NCBI RefSeq assembly: GCF_008124715.1 | Contig: NZ_VNHO01000004.1 | Location: 1-64,000 of the forward strand | DNA from: Thermosediminibacter litoriperuensis | Lineage (GTDB): Bacteria; Bacillota; Thermosediminibacteria; Thermosediminibacterales; Thermosediminibacteraceae | DNA: 64,000 nt | Direction: 5' to 3' | In this document: in pieces, positions 1 to 9,469 of the stretch | How the letters are laid out: each line of letters starts with the position of its first letter | How positions within the stretch are numbered: the first letter of the stretch is position 1 | Notes under the pieces: model-generated | Seen by the model: the letters and a program-made list of their open reading frames with translations, nothing else | What the model was told of the DNA's origin: nothing | Databases searched by the model: none | Position numbers and translations under genes: made by a program

Positions 1-210
1 TGCTTGGAGCATGAGTAGCTTAATTAACACTACCGGGTCAATACTAGGTCTTCCTGTATTTTCGCTATATAGGTCTTTTACTTCATCATAAATGAAATTA
101 AAGTCGATGCTTTCTTCTACTGCCCTAAGGAGATGGTCTTGAGGTACTAAGCTATCGATGCTTACTAATTCTACCTGCTCTATTATTTCTCGATTTTTCT
201 TCGTTAACAT
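1..210 (-). mobile_element. IS1182-type transposase, N-terminal part (runs off the left edge)
   Basis: The first 70 codons of a minus-strand gene are present; the rest lies beyond base 1. The product begins MLTKKNREIIEQVELVSI and continues with LVPQDHLLR, IDFNFIYDEV and GRPSIDPVVLIKLLML. This is the hallmark start of IS1182/IS5-like DDE transposases (DUF772, InsH N-terminal domain), which precedes the catalytic core. No catalytic residue is inside the window, so whether the element is intact cannot be judged. The start codon is the ATG whose complement is at 208-210. The upstream AT-rich stretch 211-290 leads to a palindrome at 291-321 that may be the element's end. Confidence 0.8.
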
Positions 211-290
211 TTCATCGCCCCACAATATTTTTGTATCTTCTTTAATTTTACTAAAAAGCTGATGATTTTTGTACTAGCTTTTGCAAAAAA

Positions 291-321
291 AGACTGTCGA
301 CAGTTACTTTGTCGACAGTCT
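291..321. repeat. 12-bp perfect inverted repeat, possible IS end
   Basis: AGACTGTCGACA (291-302) and TGTCGACAGTCT (310-321) form a perfect 12-bp inverted repeat around a 7-base loop. It lies about 80 bases upstream of the transposase start and outside the uvrA gene, where the terminal region of the insertion sequence would be expected. Whether it is the terminal repeat itself or a sub-terminal hairpin cannot be decided without the other end of the element. Confidence 0.5.
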
Positions 322-322
322 G

Positions 323-352
323 AATCCCACTTGAAAAGTGGGATTTTTTTTA
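323..352 (+). terminator. Rho-independent terminator (plus direction)
   Basis: ATCCCACTT (324-332), loop GAA, AAGTGGGAT (336-344) followed by a run of eight T on the plus strand. It faces rightward, so it would stop transcription coming out of the insertion sequence side toward the 3' end of uvrA. It does not have a T-run for leftward uvrA transcripts. Confidence 0.6.
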
Positions 353-368
353 TTCATCAACATGAAGT

Positions 369-3224
369 TTAACCGGCCCATGAAACCTTTTTCATTTCGC
401 ACATCCCCAGGACCTTCTTGAGAAAATACCCTGTGTAAGACCTCTCGTTGGCCGCCACTTCTTCCGGGGTGCCCAGAGCGATAACCTCTCCTCCCCCGTC
501 TCCCCCTTCAGGCCCCAGGTCTATTATATAATCGGCCGTTTTGATTACATCCAGGTTGTGTTCTATAACTATGACCGTGCTGCCGCTTTCTACGAGTCTG
601 TGGAGCACATCCAGAAGTTTCTTGATATCCGCCGGATGGAGTCCCGTTGTAGGCTCGTCCAGAATGTACACCGTACCTCCGTTATTCTTCCTCGAAAGCT
701 CGGTAGCTAGCTTGACCCTCTGGGCTTCACCTCCCGACAGCGTCGTCGAGGACTGGCCCAGTTTGATGTACCCCAGCCCCACATCCCTCAAGGTCTCCAG
801 CTTGCGCTTGATTTTGGGGATGTTCTGGAAGAATTCCAGGGCTTCGTCCACCGTCATGTCCAGCACATCGGCTATGCTTTTCCCCTTATATTTCACTTCC
901 AGGGTTTCCCGGTTATAGCGCTTGCCCTTGCATACTTCGCAGGGCACGTAGACGTCGGCCAGGAAATGCATTTCTATCTTTATTATACCGTCGCCCTTGC
1001 ACGCTTCGCAGCGACCTCCTTTTACGTTGAAGCTGAACCTGCCGGGTTTATAGCCCCTCATCCTAGCCTCCGGGGTCAGTGAAAAAACCTCCCGGATATC
1101 GTTGAACACTCCGGTGTAGGTGGCCGGGTTGGACCTCGGGGTCCTGCCGATGGGCAACTGGTCTATATTTATCACTTTGTCCACATATTCGACGCCTTCA
1201 ATATCGTCAAAATCCCCGGGTCTGGTTTTTACCCTGTACAGCTTCTCCCTCAGAGCCTTGTAAAGGATTTCGTTCACGAGGGTACTTTTTCCTGAACCGG
1301 AAACCCCTGTGACACAGGTGAAAAGGCCCACGGGAAACTTTACGTCGATATTTTTCAGGTTGTGCTCCCGGCAGCCCTTAAGGACGATCCACCGGCCGTC
1401 GGGCTTCCTCCGCACAGGAGGCACCGGTATCCTCAACCTGCCGCTTAAATACTGTCCCGTAAGGGACTCTTCGCACTTTTCGATGACTTCAACCGGCCCT
1501 GCCGCAACGACCCTCCCGCCGTTTTCCCCGGCCCCCGGACCTATGTCGATAATGTAATCGGCGGCCCTCATGGTATCCTCATCGTGTTCGACCACCAGCA
1601 CCGTGTTTCCCAGGTCCCTGAGGTCTTTCAGAGTCTTGATCAGGCGCTCGTTGTCCCTCTGGTGGAGGCCTATGCTGGGTTCGTCCAGGATATAGAGAAC
1701 ACCCACCAGTCTGGAGCCTATCTGGGTAGCAAGCCTTATCCTCTGAGACTCGCCGCCGGACAAGGTCCCTGACGTCCTGTCCAGGGTAAGATAATCCAGA
1801 CCGACGTCGATCAAAAACTGTAACCTGCTCTTTATTTCCTTCAACACCTGGTGGGCGATTAGCTTCTCCTTTTCGGTCAGCTGCAGGCTGTTGAAAAAGT
1901 CCATGGCGTCTTTTATGGAAAAAGCCGTCACCTGGGCGATGGAAAGACCGCCTACCTTTACCGCCAGGCTTTCGGGCTTGAGCCTGGCCCCCTTGCACGC
2001 CGGACACGGCCTGGTGCTCATAAACTGCTCGATTTCTTCACGGGACCATTCGGAATCCGTCTCTTCGTAACGCCTCTTTAAATTGTTTATCACGCCCTCG
2101 AAATATCCCCTGAAGTGCCTCGTGCTGCCGTAACGGCTTTCGTAGTAAAAGTCTATGACCTCGTCGGACCCGTAAAGCAGCATCTCTATCATGCGCTCGT
2201 CCATTTTCTCCAGTGGAGTCTCCACGTCGTAGCCGTAATGTTCCAGCACCGCCTGCAGCATCTGGAAATAATAGCCGTCGGGGCTGCTGTTCCAGGGCAC
2301 TATGGCACCTTCGGCCACGGACTTGGACCTATCCGGTATGACCAGGTCCGGGTCGATCTCCATGTTCACCCCCAGGCCGCTGCAGGCCGGACAGGCGCCG
2401 TAGGGGCTGTTAAAGGAGAACATCCGCGGTGACAGTTCCTCAAGACTTATACCGCAGTCCGGGCAGGCAAAATTCTGGGAAAAAAGTATTTCCCTATCGC
2501 CGATAACATCTATGACCACCAACCCTCCCGCCCGGGCCAGGGCGGTTTCTATGGAATCGGCCAGCCTGGATTCCACTCCGGGTTTTACAATTATCCTGTC
2601 CACGATTATATCGATGTTGTGCTTTTTTTTCTTGTCCAGTTTGATTTCTTCTGCTGTTTCCCGGATTTCCCCGTCAACCCTTATGCGCACAAAACCGTCC
2701 TTCTTTATTTGCTCGATGAGCTTTTGGTATTCGCCCTTACGGCCTCTGACCACGGGCGCCAGCACCTGTATCCTGGCGCCTTCGGGCAATTCCATCACCA
2801 CGTCCACCATCTGGTCTACGGTCTGCTGCGATATCTCCCTGCCGCAACTGGGGCAGTGCGGTTTACCGATCCGGGCAAAAAGCAGCCTGAGGTAGTCGTA
2901 AATTTCAGTAACCGTTCCCACGGTGGAGCGCGGGTTCTTGCTCGTAGTCTTCTGGTCGATGGATATAGCCGGGGACAACCCTTCTATATAATCCACGTCG
3001 GGCTTATCCATCTGTCCCAGAAATTGCCTGGCATAGGCCGAAAGGGACTCCACGTACCGCCTCTGCCCTTCGGCGTAAATCGTATCGAAGGCAAGGGTGG
3101 ATTTGCCCGAACCCGAAATGCCTGTTATGACCACCAGCTTATCCCTGGGGATTTCCACGTCTATATTTTTTAAATTGTGCTGTCTTGCACCTTTAACGAT
3201 TATTTTATCCTTGGACATGAGCAT
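369..3224 (-). CDS. uvrA: Excinuclease ABC subunit A
   Basis: UvrA is the damage-recognising ATPase of nucleotide excision repair; it loads UvrB onto lesions. The protein shows the full family layout: Walker A GISGSGKS near residue 34, an insertion with CPSCG, a zinc module (CPDCG ... CPACSG) near 260-290, ABC signature [12 protein letters not shown], second Walker A GVSGSGKS near 640, second zinc module (CEACKGDG ... CEVCKG) near 740, and a second [12 protein letters not shown] signature. The open frame extends further upstream, but AAAGGG followed five bases later by ATG at 3224 (MLMSKDK) gives the better start; ATG at 3218 is an alternative. It lies 10 bases after the uvrB stop and is co-transcribed with it. 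Confidence 0.97.
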   Translation of the reverse strand: MLMSKDKIIVKGARQHNLKNIDVEIPRDKLVVITGISGSGKSTLAFDTIYAEGQRRYVESLSAYARQFLGQMDKPDVDYIEGLSPAISIDQKTTSKNPRSTVGTVTEIYDYLRLLFARIGKPHCPSCGREISQQTVDQMVDVVMELPEGARIQVLAPVVRGRKGEYQKLIEQIKKDGFVRIRVDGEIRETAEEIKLDKKKKHNIDIIVDRIIVKPGVESRLADSIETALARAGGLVVIDVIGDREILFSQNFACPDCGISLEELSPRMFSFNSPYGACPACSGLGVNMEIDPDLVIPDRSKSVAEGAIVPWNSSPDGYYFQMLQAVLEHYGYDVETPLEKMDERMIEMLLYGSDEVIDFYYESRYGSTRHFRGYFEGVINNLKRRYEETDSEWSREEIEQFMSTRPCPACKGARLKPESLAVKVGGLSIAQVTAFSIKDAMDFFNSLQLTEKEKLIAHQVLKEIKSRLQFLIDVGLDYLTLDRTSGTLSGGESQRIRLATQIGSRLVGVLYILDEPSIGLHQRDNERLIKTLKDLRDLGNTVLVVEHDEDTMRAADYIIDIGPGAGENGGRVVAAGPVEVIEKCEESLTGQYLSGRLRIPVPPVRRKPDGRWIVLKGCREHNLKNIDVKFPVGLFTCVTGVSGSGKSTLVNEILYKALREKLYRVKTRPGDFDDIEGVEYVDKVINIDQLPIGRTPRSNPATYTGVFNDIREVFSLTPEARMRGYKPGRFSFNVKGGRCEACKGDGIIKIEMHFLADVYVPCEVCKGKRYNRETLEVKYKGKSIADVLDMTVDEALEFFQNIPKIKRKLETLRDVGLGYIKLGQSSTTLSGGEAQRVKLATELSRKNNGGTVYILDEPTTGLHPADIKKLLDVLHRLVESGSTVIVIEHNLDVIKTADYIIDLGPEGGDGGGEVIALGTPEEVAANERSYTGYFLKKVLGMCEMKKVSWAG

Positions 3225-3234
3225 CACAACCCTT

Positions 3235-5253
3235 TTAGCTTTTTGAAACCGCCGTGCGGTTGTCCCTGACCACGCTGAAAGCCTGGGCATTGATCTCGAA
3301 GATTATGTCGCGAAGCTGGGCTGCCTTTTCAAACTCCAGGTTCCTGGCGGCCTGCTTCATTTCCTTTTCCAGCTTGTCAAGATAAGCTTTCAGTTCTTTC
3401 TTGCTCATCCTGGCCAGGTCCTTTTCCGGCAGGTAATCGGCCTTCTCTTCAGCAACTTTTGTAGCCTCGATCAATTCCCTGACTCCCTTTCTGACGGTCG
3501 TAGGCACTATGCCGTGCCTCCGGTTGTACTCCATCTGTATCATGCGGCGGCGGTTGGTCTCACTTATGGCCCTGGCCATTGAATCGGTTATTGTATCAGC
3601 GTACATTATCACTCTGCCTTCTGCATTGCGCGCCGCGCGCCCAATAGTCTGGATGAGCGAAGTCTCCGACCGCAAAAACCCTTCTTTATCGGCGTCGAGG
3701 ATGGCCACCAGCGAAACTTCAGGGAGATCAAGGCCCTCCCTGAGGAGATTGACGCCAACCAGGCAGTCAAATTTTCCAAGCCTCAGGTCGCGTAAAATCT
3801 GGAGCCTCTCCAGGGTGTTGATCTCCGAGTGCAGGTATTTCACCTTTATCCCGGATTCCCTCAGATAGTCGCACAGGTCTTCGGCCATCTTCTTCGTAAG
3901 GGTGGTGACCAGGACTCGCTGGTCTTTTTCGGCCCTTTTTCTTATCTCCCCGATGAGGTCGTCGATCTGCCCCTTCGTGGGCCTCACCTCCACCTCCGGG
4001 TCTACCAAACCCGTGGGTCTTATGATCTGTTCGACCACCTGGGAGCTCTTCTCCAGCTCATAGGGGCCGGGTGTTGCAGAGAGAAAGATAACCTGATTTA
4101 TCCTTTCCTCGAACTCCTCGAAGGTCAGGGGCCTGTTGTCGAAGGCCGAAGGCAGCCTGAACCCGTGTTCCACCAGTGCTTCCTTCCGGGACCTGTCTCC
4201 CGCCCACATGGCGCGGAGCTGGGGTATAGTCACGTGGGATTCATCTATTATTATGAGGTAATCCCTGGGGAAATAATCGAGAAGCGTAAAGGGAGGTTCG
4301 CCGGGTTTTCTCCCGGTAAGATGCCTGGAATAGTTTTCGATGCCCTTGCAGTAACCGGTCTCCCTGAGCATCTCTATGTCGAAATTGGTGCGCTGCTCGA
4401 GCCTGGCTGCTTCCAGCAGCTTCCCTTGAGCTCTCAATTCGGCCAGCCTTTCCTCCAATTCCTCCTTTATGGATTTGATAGCAGCTTCCAACTTGTCTCT
4501 CGGAGTGACGTAGTGGGAAGCCGGAAAAATCGAAACATGGGTCCTTTCTCCTATTACTTCGCCAGTGAGGGTGTCGATCTCGGTTATCCTTTCGATGACG
4601 TCGCCGAAAAATTCCACCCTTATGGCTCTTTCCGTGAAGGACGCCGGATAAATTTCAAGGATGTCCCCGTGCACCCGAAAGGTGTTCCGGCTGAATTCGA
4701 ACTCATTCCGGGTATACTGGATTTCCACCAATCTCCGGATGATCTCGTCCCTGTCTTTCTGCATACCGGGCCTCAGGGAAATCACCTGGTTCTCATAATC
4801 CACCGGGGAACCGAGGCTGTATATGCACGAGACACTGGCCACGATCACCACATCCCTGCGCTCGAACAATGCGGCTGTAGCCGAGTGGCGCAGCTTGTCT
4901 ATTTCGTCGTTTATAGAAGCGTCCTTTTCTATATAAGTATCGGTCTGGGGGATGTATGCCTCGGGCTGGTAATAGTCGTAGTAACTGACGAAATACTCGA
5001 CGGCATTGTTCGGGAAAAATTCCTTTAGCTCGCTGCAGAGCTGCCCGGCCAGGGTTTTGTTGTGAGCTATTACGAGAGTGGGCTTCTGCACCTTTTCTAT
5101 TAGGTTGGCTATTGTAAAGGTCTTACCTGTGCCGGTGGCCCCCAGCAGCGTCTGGAATTTGTACCCCTTCCTGATCCCTTCAGACAGCGCAGCAATGGCT
5201 TTGGGCTGGTCTCCCTTCGGAGTAAACTCCGAAACCACCCGAAACTCCCCCAT
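3235..5253 (-). CDS. uvrB: Excinuclease ABC subunit B
   Basis: UvrB is the helicase-like damage-verification subunit that recruits UvrC. Visible motifs are Walker A GATGTGKT near residue 40, the beta-hairpin region [13 protein letters not shown] near 95, DESH near 340, helicase motifs through QTIGRAARN, and a C-terminal UVR motif ([26 protein letters not shown] region, given here only by its position near 620-655). Length 672 is normal for the family. A GAAGAGGG ribosome site precedes the ATG. It is the first gene of a uvrB-uvrA operon, with a promoter and a LexA-like box upstream. Confidence 0.97.
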   Translation of the reverse strand: MGEFRVVSEFTPKGDQPKAIAALSEGIRKGYKFQTLLGATGTGKTFTIANLIEKVQKPTLVIAHNKTLAGQLCSELKEFFPNNAVEYFVSYYDYYQPEAYIPQTDTYIEKDASINDEIDKLRHSATAALFERRDVVIVASVSCIYSLGSPVDYENQVISLRPGMQKDRDEIIRRLVEIQYTRNEFEFSRNTFRVHGDILEIYPASFTERAIRVEFFGDVIERITEIDTLTGEVIGERTHVSIFPASHYVTPRDKLEAAIKSIKEELEERLAELRAQGKLLEAARLEQRTNFDIEMLRETGYCKGIENYSRHLTGRKPGEPPFTLLDYFPRDYLIIIDESHVTIPQLRAMWAGDRSRKEALVEHGFRLPSAFDNRPLTFEEFEERINQVIFLSATPGPYELEKSSQVVEQIIRPTGLVDPEVEVRPTKGQIDDLIGEIRKRAEKDQRVLVTTLTKKMAEDLCDYLRESGIKVKYLHSEINTLERLQILRDLRLGKFDCLVGVNLLREGLDLPEVSLVAILDADKEGFLRSETSLIQTIGRAARNAEGRVIMYADTITDSMARAISETNRRRMIQMEYNRRHGIVPTTVRKGVRELIEATKVAEEKADYLPEKDLARMSKKELKAYLDKLEKEMKQAARNLEFEKAAQLRDIIFEINAQAFSVVRDNRTAVSKS

Positions 5254-5286
5254 GCGATCACCCTCTTCATCAATTTTTCCCTTAAA

Positions 5287-5292
5287 ATTATA
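5287..5292 (-). promoter_or_regulatory. Probable -10 element of the uvrBA promoter
   Basis: On the minus strand TATAAT occurs at 5292-5287, about 34 bases upstream of the uvrB start. The -35 region (TTTCTT at the right spacing) is weak, so the promoter may depend on other contacts. The nearby LexA-like box lies upstream of it. Confidence 0.5.
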
Positions 5293-5323
5293 TCATAATT
5301 AATGGAGGGAAGAAAGCTAATCC

Positions 5324-5337
5324 CGAAACTATGTTTG
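5324..5337. promoter_or_regulatory. LexA (SOS) box candidate upstream of uvrB
   Basis: CGAAACTATGTTTG matches the Gram-positive LexA/DinR consensus CGAACRNRYGTTYG at all positions except the fifth and sixth. It sits about 32 bases upstream of the -10 of uvrBA. uvrBA is a classical SOS operon in Firmicutes, which supports the reading, but the two mismatches fall in one half-site. Confidence 0.45.
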
Positions 5338-5395
5338 GGAATTTTCATTCACATCAGGACCATCCAATCAATTACAGCTTTGCCGGTCACGCAAC

Positions 5396-5430
5396 ATGTA
5401 AAAACCGCGCCGTTGCCTGCGGCGCGGTTT
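5396..5430 (-). terminator. Terminator of the proline operon
   Basis: A GC-rich hairpin (AACCGCGCCG / CGGCGCGGTT with a short loop) with T-runs on both sides starts immediately after the TAA of the 35-residue transporter subunit. It can work in both directions and closes the long leftward prd transcript. Confidence 0.8.
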
Positions 5431-5538
5431 TTATTTCTGCTGGGCTCTGAACGCTAAATTTAGAAAGTAAGCGAGTCCTCCCCAGACCATACCCAGTATC
5501 AATACCATGGTGATGAGGCTGCCGACTTTTATTCCCAT
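5431..5538 (-). CDS. MetS-like small subunit of the NSS transporter (35 residues)
   Basis: A short gene encodes MGIKVGSLITMVLILGMVW followed by GGLAYFLNLAFRAQQK: one membrane helix with a WGG motif and a short basic tail. This is the pattern of the MetS family, tiny single-span proteins that partner bacterial NSS-family symporters (MetPS of Corynebacterium is the known case). The ATG lies six bases after the stop of the NSS gene and has an overlapping GAGGAGGGG ribosome site, so the two are translated together. The next element is the terminator. The family call rests on size, position and the TM/WGG pattern. Confidence 0.75.
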   Translation of the reverse strand: MGIKVGSLITMVLILGMVWGGLAYFLNLAFRAQQK

Positions 5539-5544
5539 AACCGC

Positions 5545-6999
5545 TCAATTCCCCTCCTCTTTTTCCGGAATTGCCCTGGCAAACCTTTTATTCAGAGCTA
5601 TAAGTACGACTATAATTATGGCCCACTGGGCAAACATGGTTGCAGGGCTGTAAACCTCAAAGGGGTTCCACCAGCTGTCAGGATACCATGTGAATTCCTG
5701 GTATACCCACCACCCGAAAATTATTGCGAAGAGCAGGGGAAAAATTCTTATGCAGTAATCCCACCAGACACCTATTTTTATATCGGAAACCGGGTTGATA
5801 TCTTCAATTCTCGCCTTTCTGAGGCCGTATTTGGTCAACGCAAAAGCTACCAAAAGGCCGCTTACGAGCAAGGCCACGCCCCAGACCTGGTCCTGGTTGT
5901 TCAGAAAATTGATGTTGACGGCCGAGGGGAGGCCTCCAAGAAAGCTAAGCACAACCACAATAGCAGCCGCCCTCTTCCGATCCCATCCCGCATCGATCAT
6001 GTTCCTTATGACGACTTCGTACATGGCGTAAAGGGACGTGAGAGCTGCAAAGGCCATGGCCAGGAAGAATACCGTCGCAATCCACCCACCTCCGGGTATC
6101 TGCGGGAAAAGCCTGGCGAGCCATATAAAGGTGAGCCCTGTATTACCGGAAGATATGATTTCGTCAACGCTGGCCGGAGCCAATGCAAAGACCGTCGGGA
6201 CAATCGTCATAGAGGCTATAAGGGCGGCAGAAGTGTCCGCCAGGCCTGTGATAAAGCTATTTACGGCCACATCTTCCTTTTCCCTGGTGTACACCGCATA
6301 AGTTATCATAAATCCCCAGCCGGCACCAGTGGACCAGGCCGCCTGGGTAAACGCCTCGAGCCATACCTTACCGCTGATCAATTTGCCGAAATCGGGGTTG
6401 AATAAATAGTTAAATCCCTCTACAGCGCCGGGTAGGGTCAGTGCCTTTCCCATTCCCAGGATAAGAAGCCCGAAAAGGCTCGGTATAAGTATCTTCGAGG
6501 CCTTTTCGATGCCGCCTTCAACGCCTCTGAATACCACAAAGGCTCCCAGAACCACCGAAATCAGGTGGAACAGGACCCCCTGCCATGGCGTTCCTATGAA
6601 ACCTTCCCATAGCGCCTGGGTATCGACTCCCGGCTTTAATACCCCCATAAGTCCGAAAACAAAATAACGCAGAGTCCAGCCCATGGTCACCGAGTAATAG
6701 GCTCCCAGAGCAAAGCATACGAAGGCTATCCAGGCACCCATCCACGTATAGCGCTCTCCTATAAAATCTCTAAAGGCTCCTACGGTGCCCTTCCTGGTTC
6801 TGCGGCCAATGACGACTTCGGCAATTAAAAGGGGAATGCACCAGACCAGCAGGGCTATCATGTAGGCTACTAAAAAAGGACCTCCGCCGTTGGCTGTAGC
6901 AACCCTCGGGAAGCGCCATACGTTGCCGGTGCCAACAGCCTGACCCATAGCCGCAGCTATAAACCCAAAACGTGTAGCAAACGACTCTTTTTTACTCAT
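5545..6999 (-). CDS. Sodium:neurotransmitter symporter (NSS/SNF) family amino-acid transporter
   Basis: A 484-residue, roughly 12-helix membrane protein of the LeuT-fold NSS family. The unwound substrate/sodium-binding part of TM1 is visible as GQAVGTGNVWRFP near residues 19-31, followed by NGGGPFLVAY. NSS proteins couple Na+ entry to uptake of amino acids or related compounds. Its place at the 3' end of the proline reductase/racemase operon, followed by a MetS-like subunit, suggests import of proline or another Stickland substrate; this assignment of substrate is inference. The ATG follows a GGAGGTAAG-type ribosome site. Confidence 0.9.
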   Translation of the reverse strand: MSKKESFATRFGFIAAAMGQAVGTGNVWRFPRVATANGGGPFLVAYMIALLVWCIPLLIAEVVIGRRTRKGTVGAFRDFIGERYTWMGAWIAFVCFALGAYYSVTMGWTLRYFVFGLMGVLKPGVDTQALWEGFIGTPWQGVLFHLISVVLGAFVVFRGVEGGIEKASKILIPSLFGLLILGMGKALTLPGAVEGFNYLFNPDFGKLISGKVWLEAFTQAAWSTGAGWGFMITYAVYTREKEDVAVNSFITGLADTSAALIASMTIVPTVFALAPASVDEIISSGNTGLTFIWLARLFPQIPGGGWIATVFFLAMAFAALTSLYAMYEVVIRNMIDAGWDRKRAAAIVVVLSFLGGLPSAVNINFLNNQDQVWGVALLVSGLLVAFALTKYGLRKARIEDINPVSDIKIGVWWDYCIRIFPLLFAIIFGWWVYQEFTWYPDSWWNPFEVYSPATMFAQWAIIIVVLIALNKRFARAIPEKEEGN

Positions 7000-7019
7000 C
7001 GACTTACCTCCATGAAAAT

Positions 7020-7055
7020 TTTCCAGGACCCCGAATCGCGCCAGGGTCCTGGAAA
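7020..7055 (-). promoter_or_regulatory. Intercistronic 12-bp hairpin between permease and symporter genes
   Basis: TTTCCAGGACCC (7020-7031) pairs with GGGTCCTGGAAA (7044-7055). On the leftward transcript it ends in AATTTTC rather than a strong T-run, so it looks like a processing or stabilising hairpin, or a weak attenuator, just before the NSS gene. Confidence 0.5.
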
Positions 7056-7063
7056 TAAAGTCT

Positions 7064-7930
7064 TTATTCGTTGCCCTGATTTTTGAAGGCCGATCTCAGC
7101 ATTGTTACGGCGGTGTATATTATTACGAATACCACGAGCCACTTCAGCATTGTTAGCGGCAGGGATTTTACGATATACGCCGCTACAAGAACACCCAATG
7201 ACCCGGCGATTGTGATCGCAACGGAGGCCTTCCTGTCATACGCACCTTCCTGCACGAATTTTATTGAAGCAGCGGGCATGAGGAAAGCACAGGAGCCCAT
7301 CATTATCGGGAAAGCCACCCTCGGGCTCATGCCCAGGGCGTAAACCAGGGCCATGCACGGTGCATATAGACCTATACCTATGGTCATCAGGGCCCCGAGG
7401 ATGAAGTTGCCGGCGACACCGATGATAAGTTTGGTTCCAGTAAGACCTATGGCCTCACCGCCGACGGGCATGAGGTTGAACATACCTGCCAGGAAAACCA
7501 TGGCCACCACGAGCAGGGCGATACCCATTCCGATCTGGATTTTTCTCTCAGGGAGTTTGGATACTATCCCGGCACCAACAACGGCGCCAAGAGTCGCAGA
7601 GGCGAGCATGGAGATGAGGGTGATAGGTTCTACTTTGATTACGGTTATGAAGATCAGTGCCTCAAGAACAACGGGTATTGTCATGCTCACGTTCAGCGTA
7701 CCGGGTATCAATTTATCGGGTACGAGCTTCATCAGCTTAAAAAATGCGGTGGTCGGAGCGAAACTGCCTATGCCCAGGGTATCGAAGAAGTTGACGATAA
7801 ACCCCACCACGGAAAGTTTTGCCCAGCTGGCGTCGGAAAACGTATGCTTATTTTTCACCGTGTCCTTGAAAAATACATAAGAGAATCCAAGAGTGAGCAG
7901 TCCGAGAACCGAAAGTACTGCCTGCGTCAT
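7064..7930 (-). CDS. TauE/SafE family membrane permease of the proline cluster
   Basis: A 288-residue, very hydrophobic protein with about eight predicted membrane helices. Its internal repeat structure (GFIVNFFDTLGIGSFAP in the first half, GVAGNFILGALMTIGIGLYAP in the second) is typical of TauE/SafE (DUF81) exporters or permeases. Members of this family move sulfite, sulfonates or organic anions, and the substrate cannot be read from sequence. It sits between prdF and the NSS symporter in the same transcript. Export of a fermentation product such as 5-aminovalerate, or uptake of a precursor, is possible but unproven. Confidence 0.8.
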   Translation of the reverse strand: MTQAVLSVLGLLTLGFSYVFFKDTVKNKHTFSDASWAKLSVVGFIVNFFDTLGIGSFAPTTAFFKLMKLVPDKLIPGTLNVSMTIPVVLEALIFITVIKVEPITLISMLASATLGAVVGAGIVSKLPERKIQIGMGIALLVVAMVFLAGMFNLMPVGGEAIGLTGTKLIIGVAGNFILGALMTIGIGLYAPCMALVYALGMSPRVAFPIMMGSCAFLMPAASIKFVQEGAYDRKASVAITIAGSLGVLVAAYIVKSLPLTMLKWLVVFVIIYTAVTMLRSAFKNQGNE

Positions 7931-7946
7931 ATTTTTTCCTCCTTAA

Positions 7947-8987
7947 CTAATTCATTTTGCAGCATTCACCCGTTCCGGGCTTTCCTAAAAGAAAACCGTA
8001 TTTCACGGGGTCTTCCGGGTCGATGACGAACTGGTTAAAACCTGTGATATAAGCGCTTCCGGTTATTTCGGGTATAACGGCTGTGTACGGTCCCACCCGG
8101 GTTTCGCCAACCAGCCTGCCTTTAAATACAGTGCCTATGATACTCTCGTAAAGGAACTCCTGGTTCAGAGACAGTTTCCCTTTGGCGTAAAGGGTTGCCA
8201 TTTTGGCACTGGTGCCGGTACCGCAGGGAGAGCGGTCTGCCTGTCCATCTCCAAATATGACAACATTTTTCAAATGAGCGTTCGTATTTTCTGTTTCATC
8301 GTAAATCTCCACGAGGTCGATGGTCCTTATATGCTCCTTTTCCGGGTGCCGAACCTTTATCTGCTCGTTCGCGGCTCTCTTTATTGCCATTCCGACTTTG
8401 ATTAAATCGTCGATATAGGAGGGGTCTATTTTTATTCCCAGCTGTTTGGCGTTGACTATTGCGAAAAAGCTGCCTCCGAAGGATATGTCTGCAGTAATTT
8501 CGCCGATTCCGGGTACATTGATCTTTACATCGGGTTCATATAGAAATGCCGGAACATTTGTTATAGTAACGGATTTTACCATGTTGTTCGATACCTCGGC
8601 CCGTGCTTCGATCAGACCTGCAGGAGTATCCAGCTTTACGTGGGTAACAGGCGATACGGGTTTTACCATCCCCGTTTCTACGGCAACGGTGACCGCACCT
8701 ATGGACCCGTGGCCGCACATGTTGAGATAACCGCCGCCGTCCATGAATATTATTCCGAAATCCGCCTCCTGGTTCACCGGGGCTGTGATTATTGAGCCGA
8801 ACATGTCCCTGTGGCCTCGGGGCTCATGCATCAAGGCGGTCCTGATGTGGTCCATGTTCTGCTCCAGATAAGCTTTTTTTTCGGCCATCGTATTTCCTGG
8901 AATGTGAGGAATACCTCCAACTACTACCCTCGTCGGTTCTCCCATGGTGTGGGAGTCCACTGCAATTATCATCCTGCTGAATTTCAT
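7947..8987 (-). CDS. prdF: Proline racemase
   Basis: This enzyme interconverts L- and D-proline without cofactor, supplying the D-isomer used by D-proline reductase. Both catalytic cysteines are visible: MCGHGSIGA with Cys91, and DRSPCGTGTSA near residue 256, the latter with the Cys (not Thr) that distinguishes racemases and epimerases from dehydratases. Related hydroxyproline epimerases share the fold, so proline specificity rests mainly on the operon. Length 346 is normal. It follows prdE by six bases. Confidence 0.93.
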   Translation of the reverse strand: MKFSRMIIAVDSHTMGEPTRVVVGGIPHIPGNTMAEKKAYLEQNMDHIRTALMHEPRGHRDMFGSIITAPVNQEADFGIIFMDGGGYLNMCGHGSIGAVTVAVETGMVKPVSPVTHVKLDTPAGLIEARAEVSNNMVKSVTITNVPAFLYEPDVKINVPGIGEITADISFGGSFFAIVNAKQLGIKIDPSYIDDLIKVGMAIKRAANEQIKVRHPEKEHIRTIDLVEIYDETENTNAHLKNVVIFGDGQADRSPCGTGTSAKMATLYAKGKLSLNQEFLYESIIGTVFKGRLVGETRVGPYTAVIPEITGSAYITGFNQFVIDPEDPVKYGFLLGKPGTGECCKMN

Positions 8988-8993
8988 TTTATA

Positions 8994-9458
8994 TCATCCC
9001 CTTTTCTTCTTTATCCTTTGCTTTAAAATCTTCATCGACTTTACCGCATCCGCTTTGATAACACAATTTTGCCCGACAACTTCCGTCTCCATGCCCTGGC
9101 CGGCTTTGTCCAGGTCAATGATATCCTCCATATACTCGTTTTCCACCACCAAGCCGTTACCCGCAAAGGTAAGACCTACGACAGGAATCCCCCTTTTACC
9201 CAATTCCTCTATATGGGCGGCAAAATCCACGTGCTGGTTTCCGAAACCCTCTGCGTAGATCAGTACGCCGTCGACTCCGAGGGCTTCGGCCAGCATGCCC
9301 AGCCTTTTTGCTACGTAGAACTTCTCCAGGTTATCCTGGGGGCTCCCGACAACGGCTATTCCTACCATGTCCACATCCCTGTCGTTTTGCACAATTTCTA
9401 CCAGGGGATCCCTCATGTGGTGCAGTGTGGTTTCTTTAGTCGAAGGGCCTACTCCCAT
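8994..9458 (-). CDS. prdE: PrdE, stand-alone homologue of the C-terminal chain of PrdA
   Basis: The 154-residue product starts MGVGPSTKETTLHHMRDPLV and aligns by eye with the PrdA segment that begins at its cleavage Cys (CIGPASKENTRHYFREPLV). Shared downstream motifs are VVGSPQ, EKFYV, RLG, EALGVDG, EGFGN, HIDFAAHIE and KRGIPVVG. The Cys itself is absent, replaced by the initiator Met-Gly. A GGAGGAG ribosome site overlaps the prdD stop, so translation is coupled. PrdD and PrdE are known companions of D-proline reductase with no firmly assigned function; no pyruvoyl group can form here. Confidence 0.88.
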   Translation of the reverse strand: MGVGPSTKETTLHHMRDPLVEIVQNDRDVDMVGIAVVGSPQDNLEKFYVAKRLGMLAEALGVDGVLIYAEGFGNQHVDFAAHIEELGKRGIPVVGLTFAGNGLVVENEYMEDIIDLDKAGQGMETEVVGQNCVIKADAVKSMKILKQRIKKKRG

Positions 9459-9469
9459 TTTTACTCCTC

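Noticed and set aside
3829-5028. A 399-residue plus-strand frame opposite uvrB
   Set aside because: It is the antisense shadow of a strongly conserved gene; the translation has no recognisable domain and no ribosome site. The same holds for long antisense frames opposite prdA, secA and prfB.
8206-8221. A TGGCAC string inside prdF as a third sigma-54 promoter
   Set aside because: It lies within coding sequence and has no TTGC at the required spacing.
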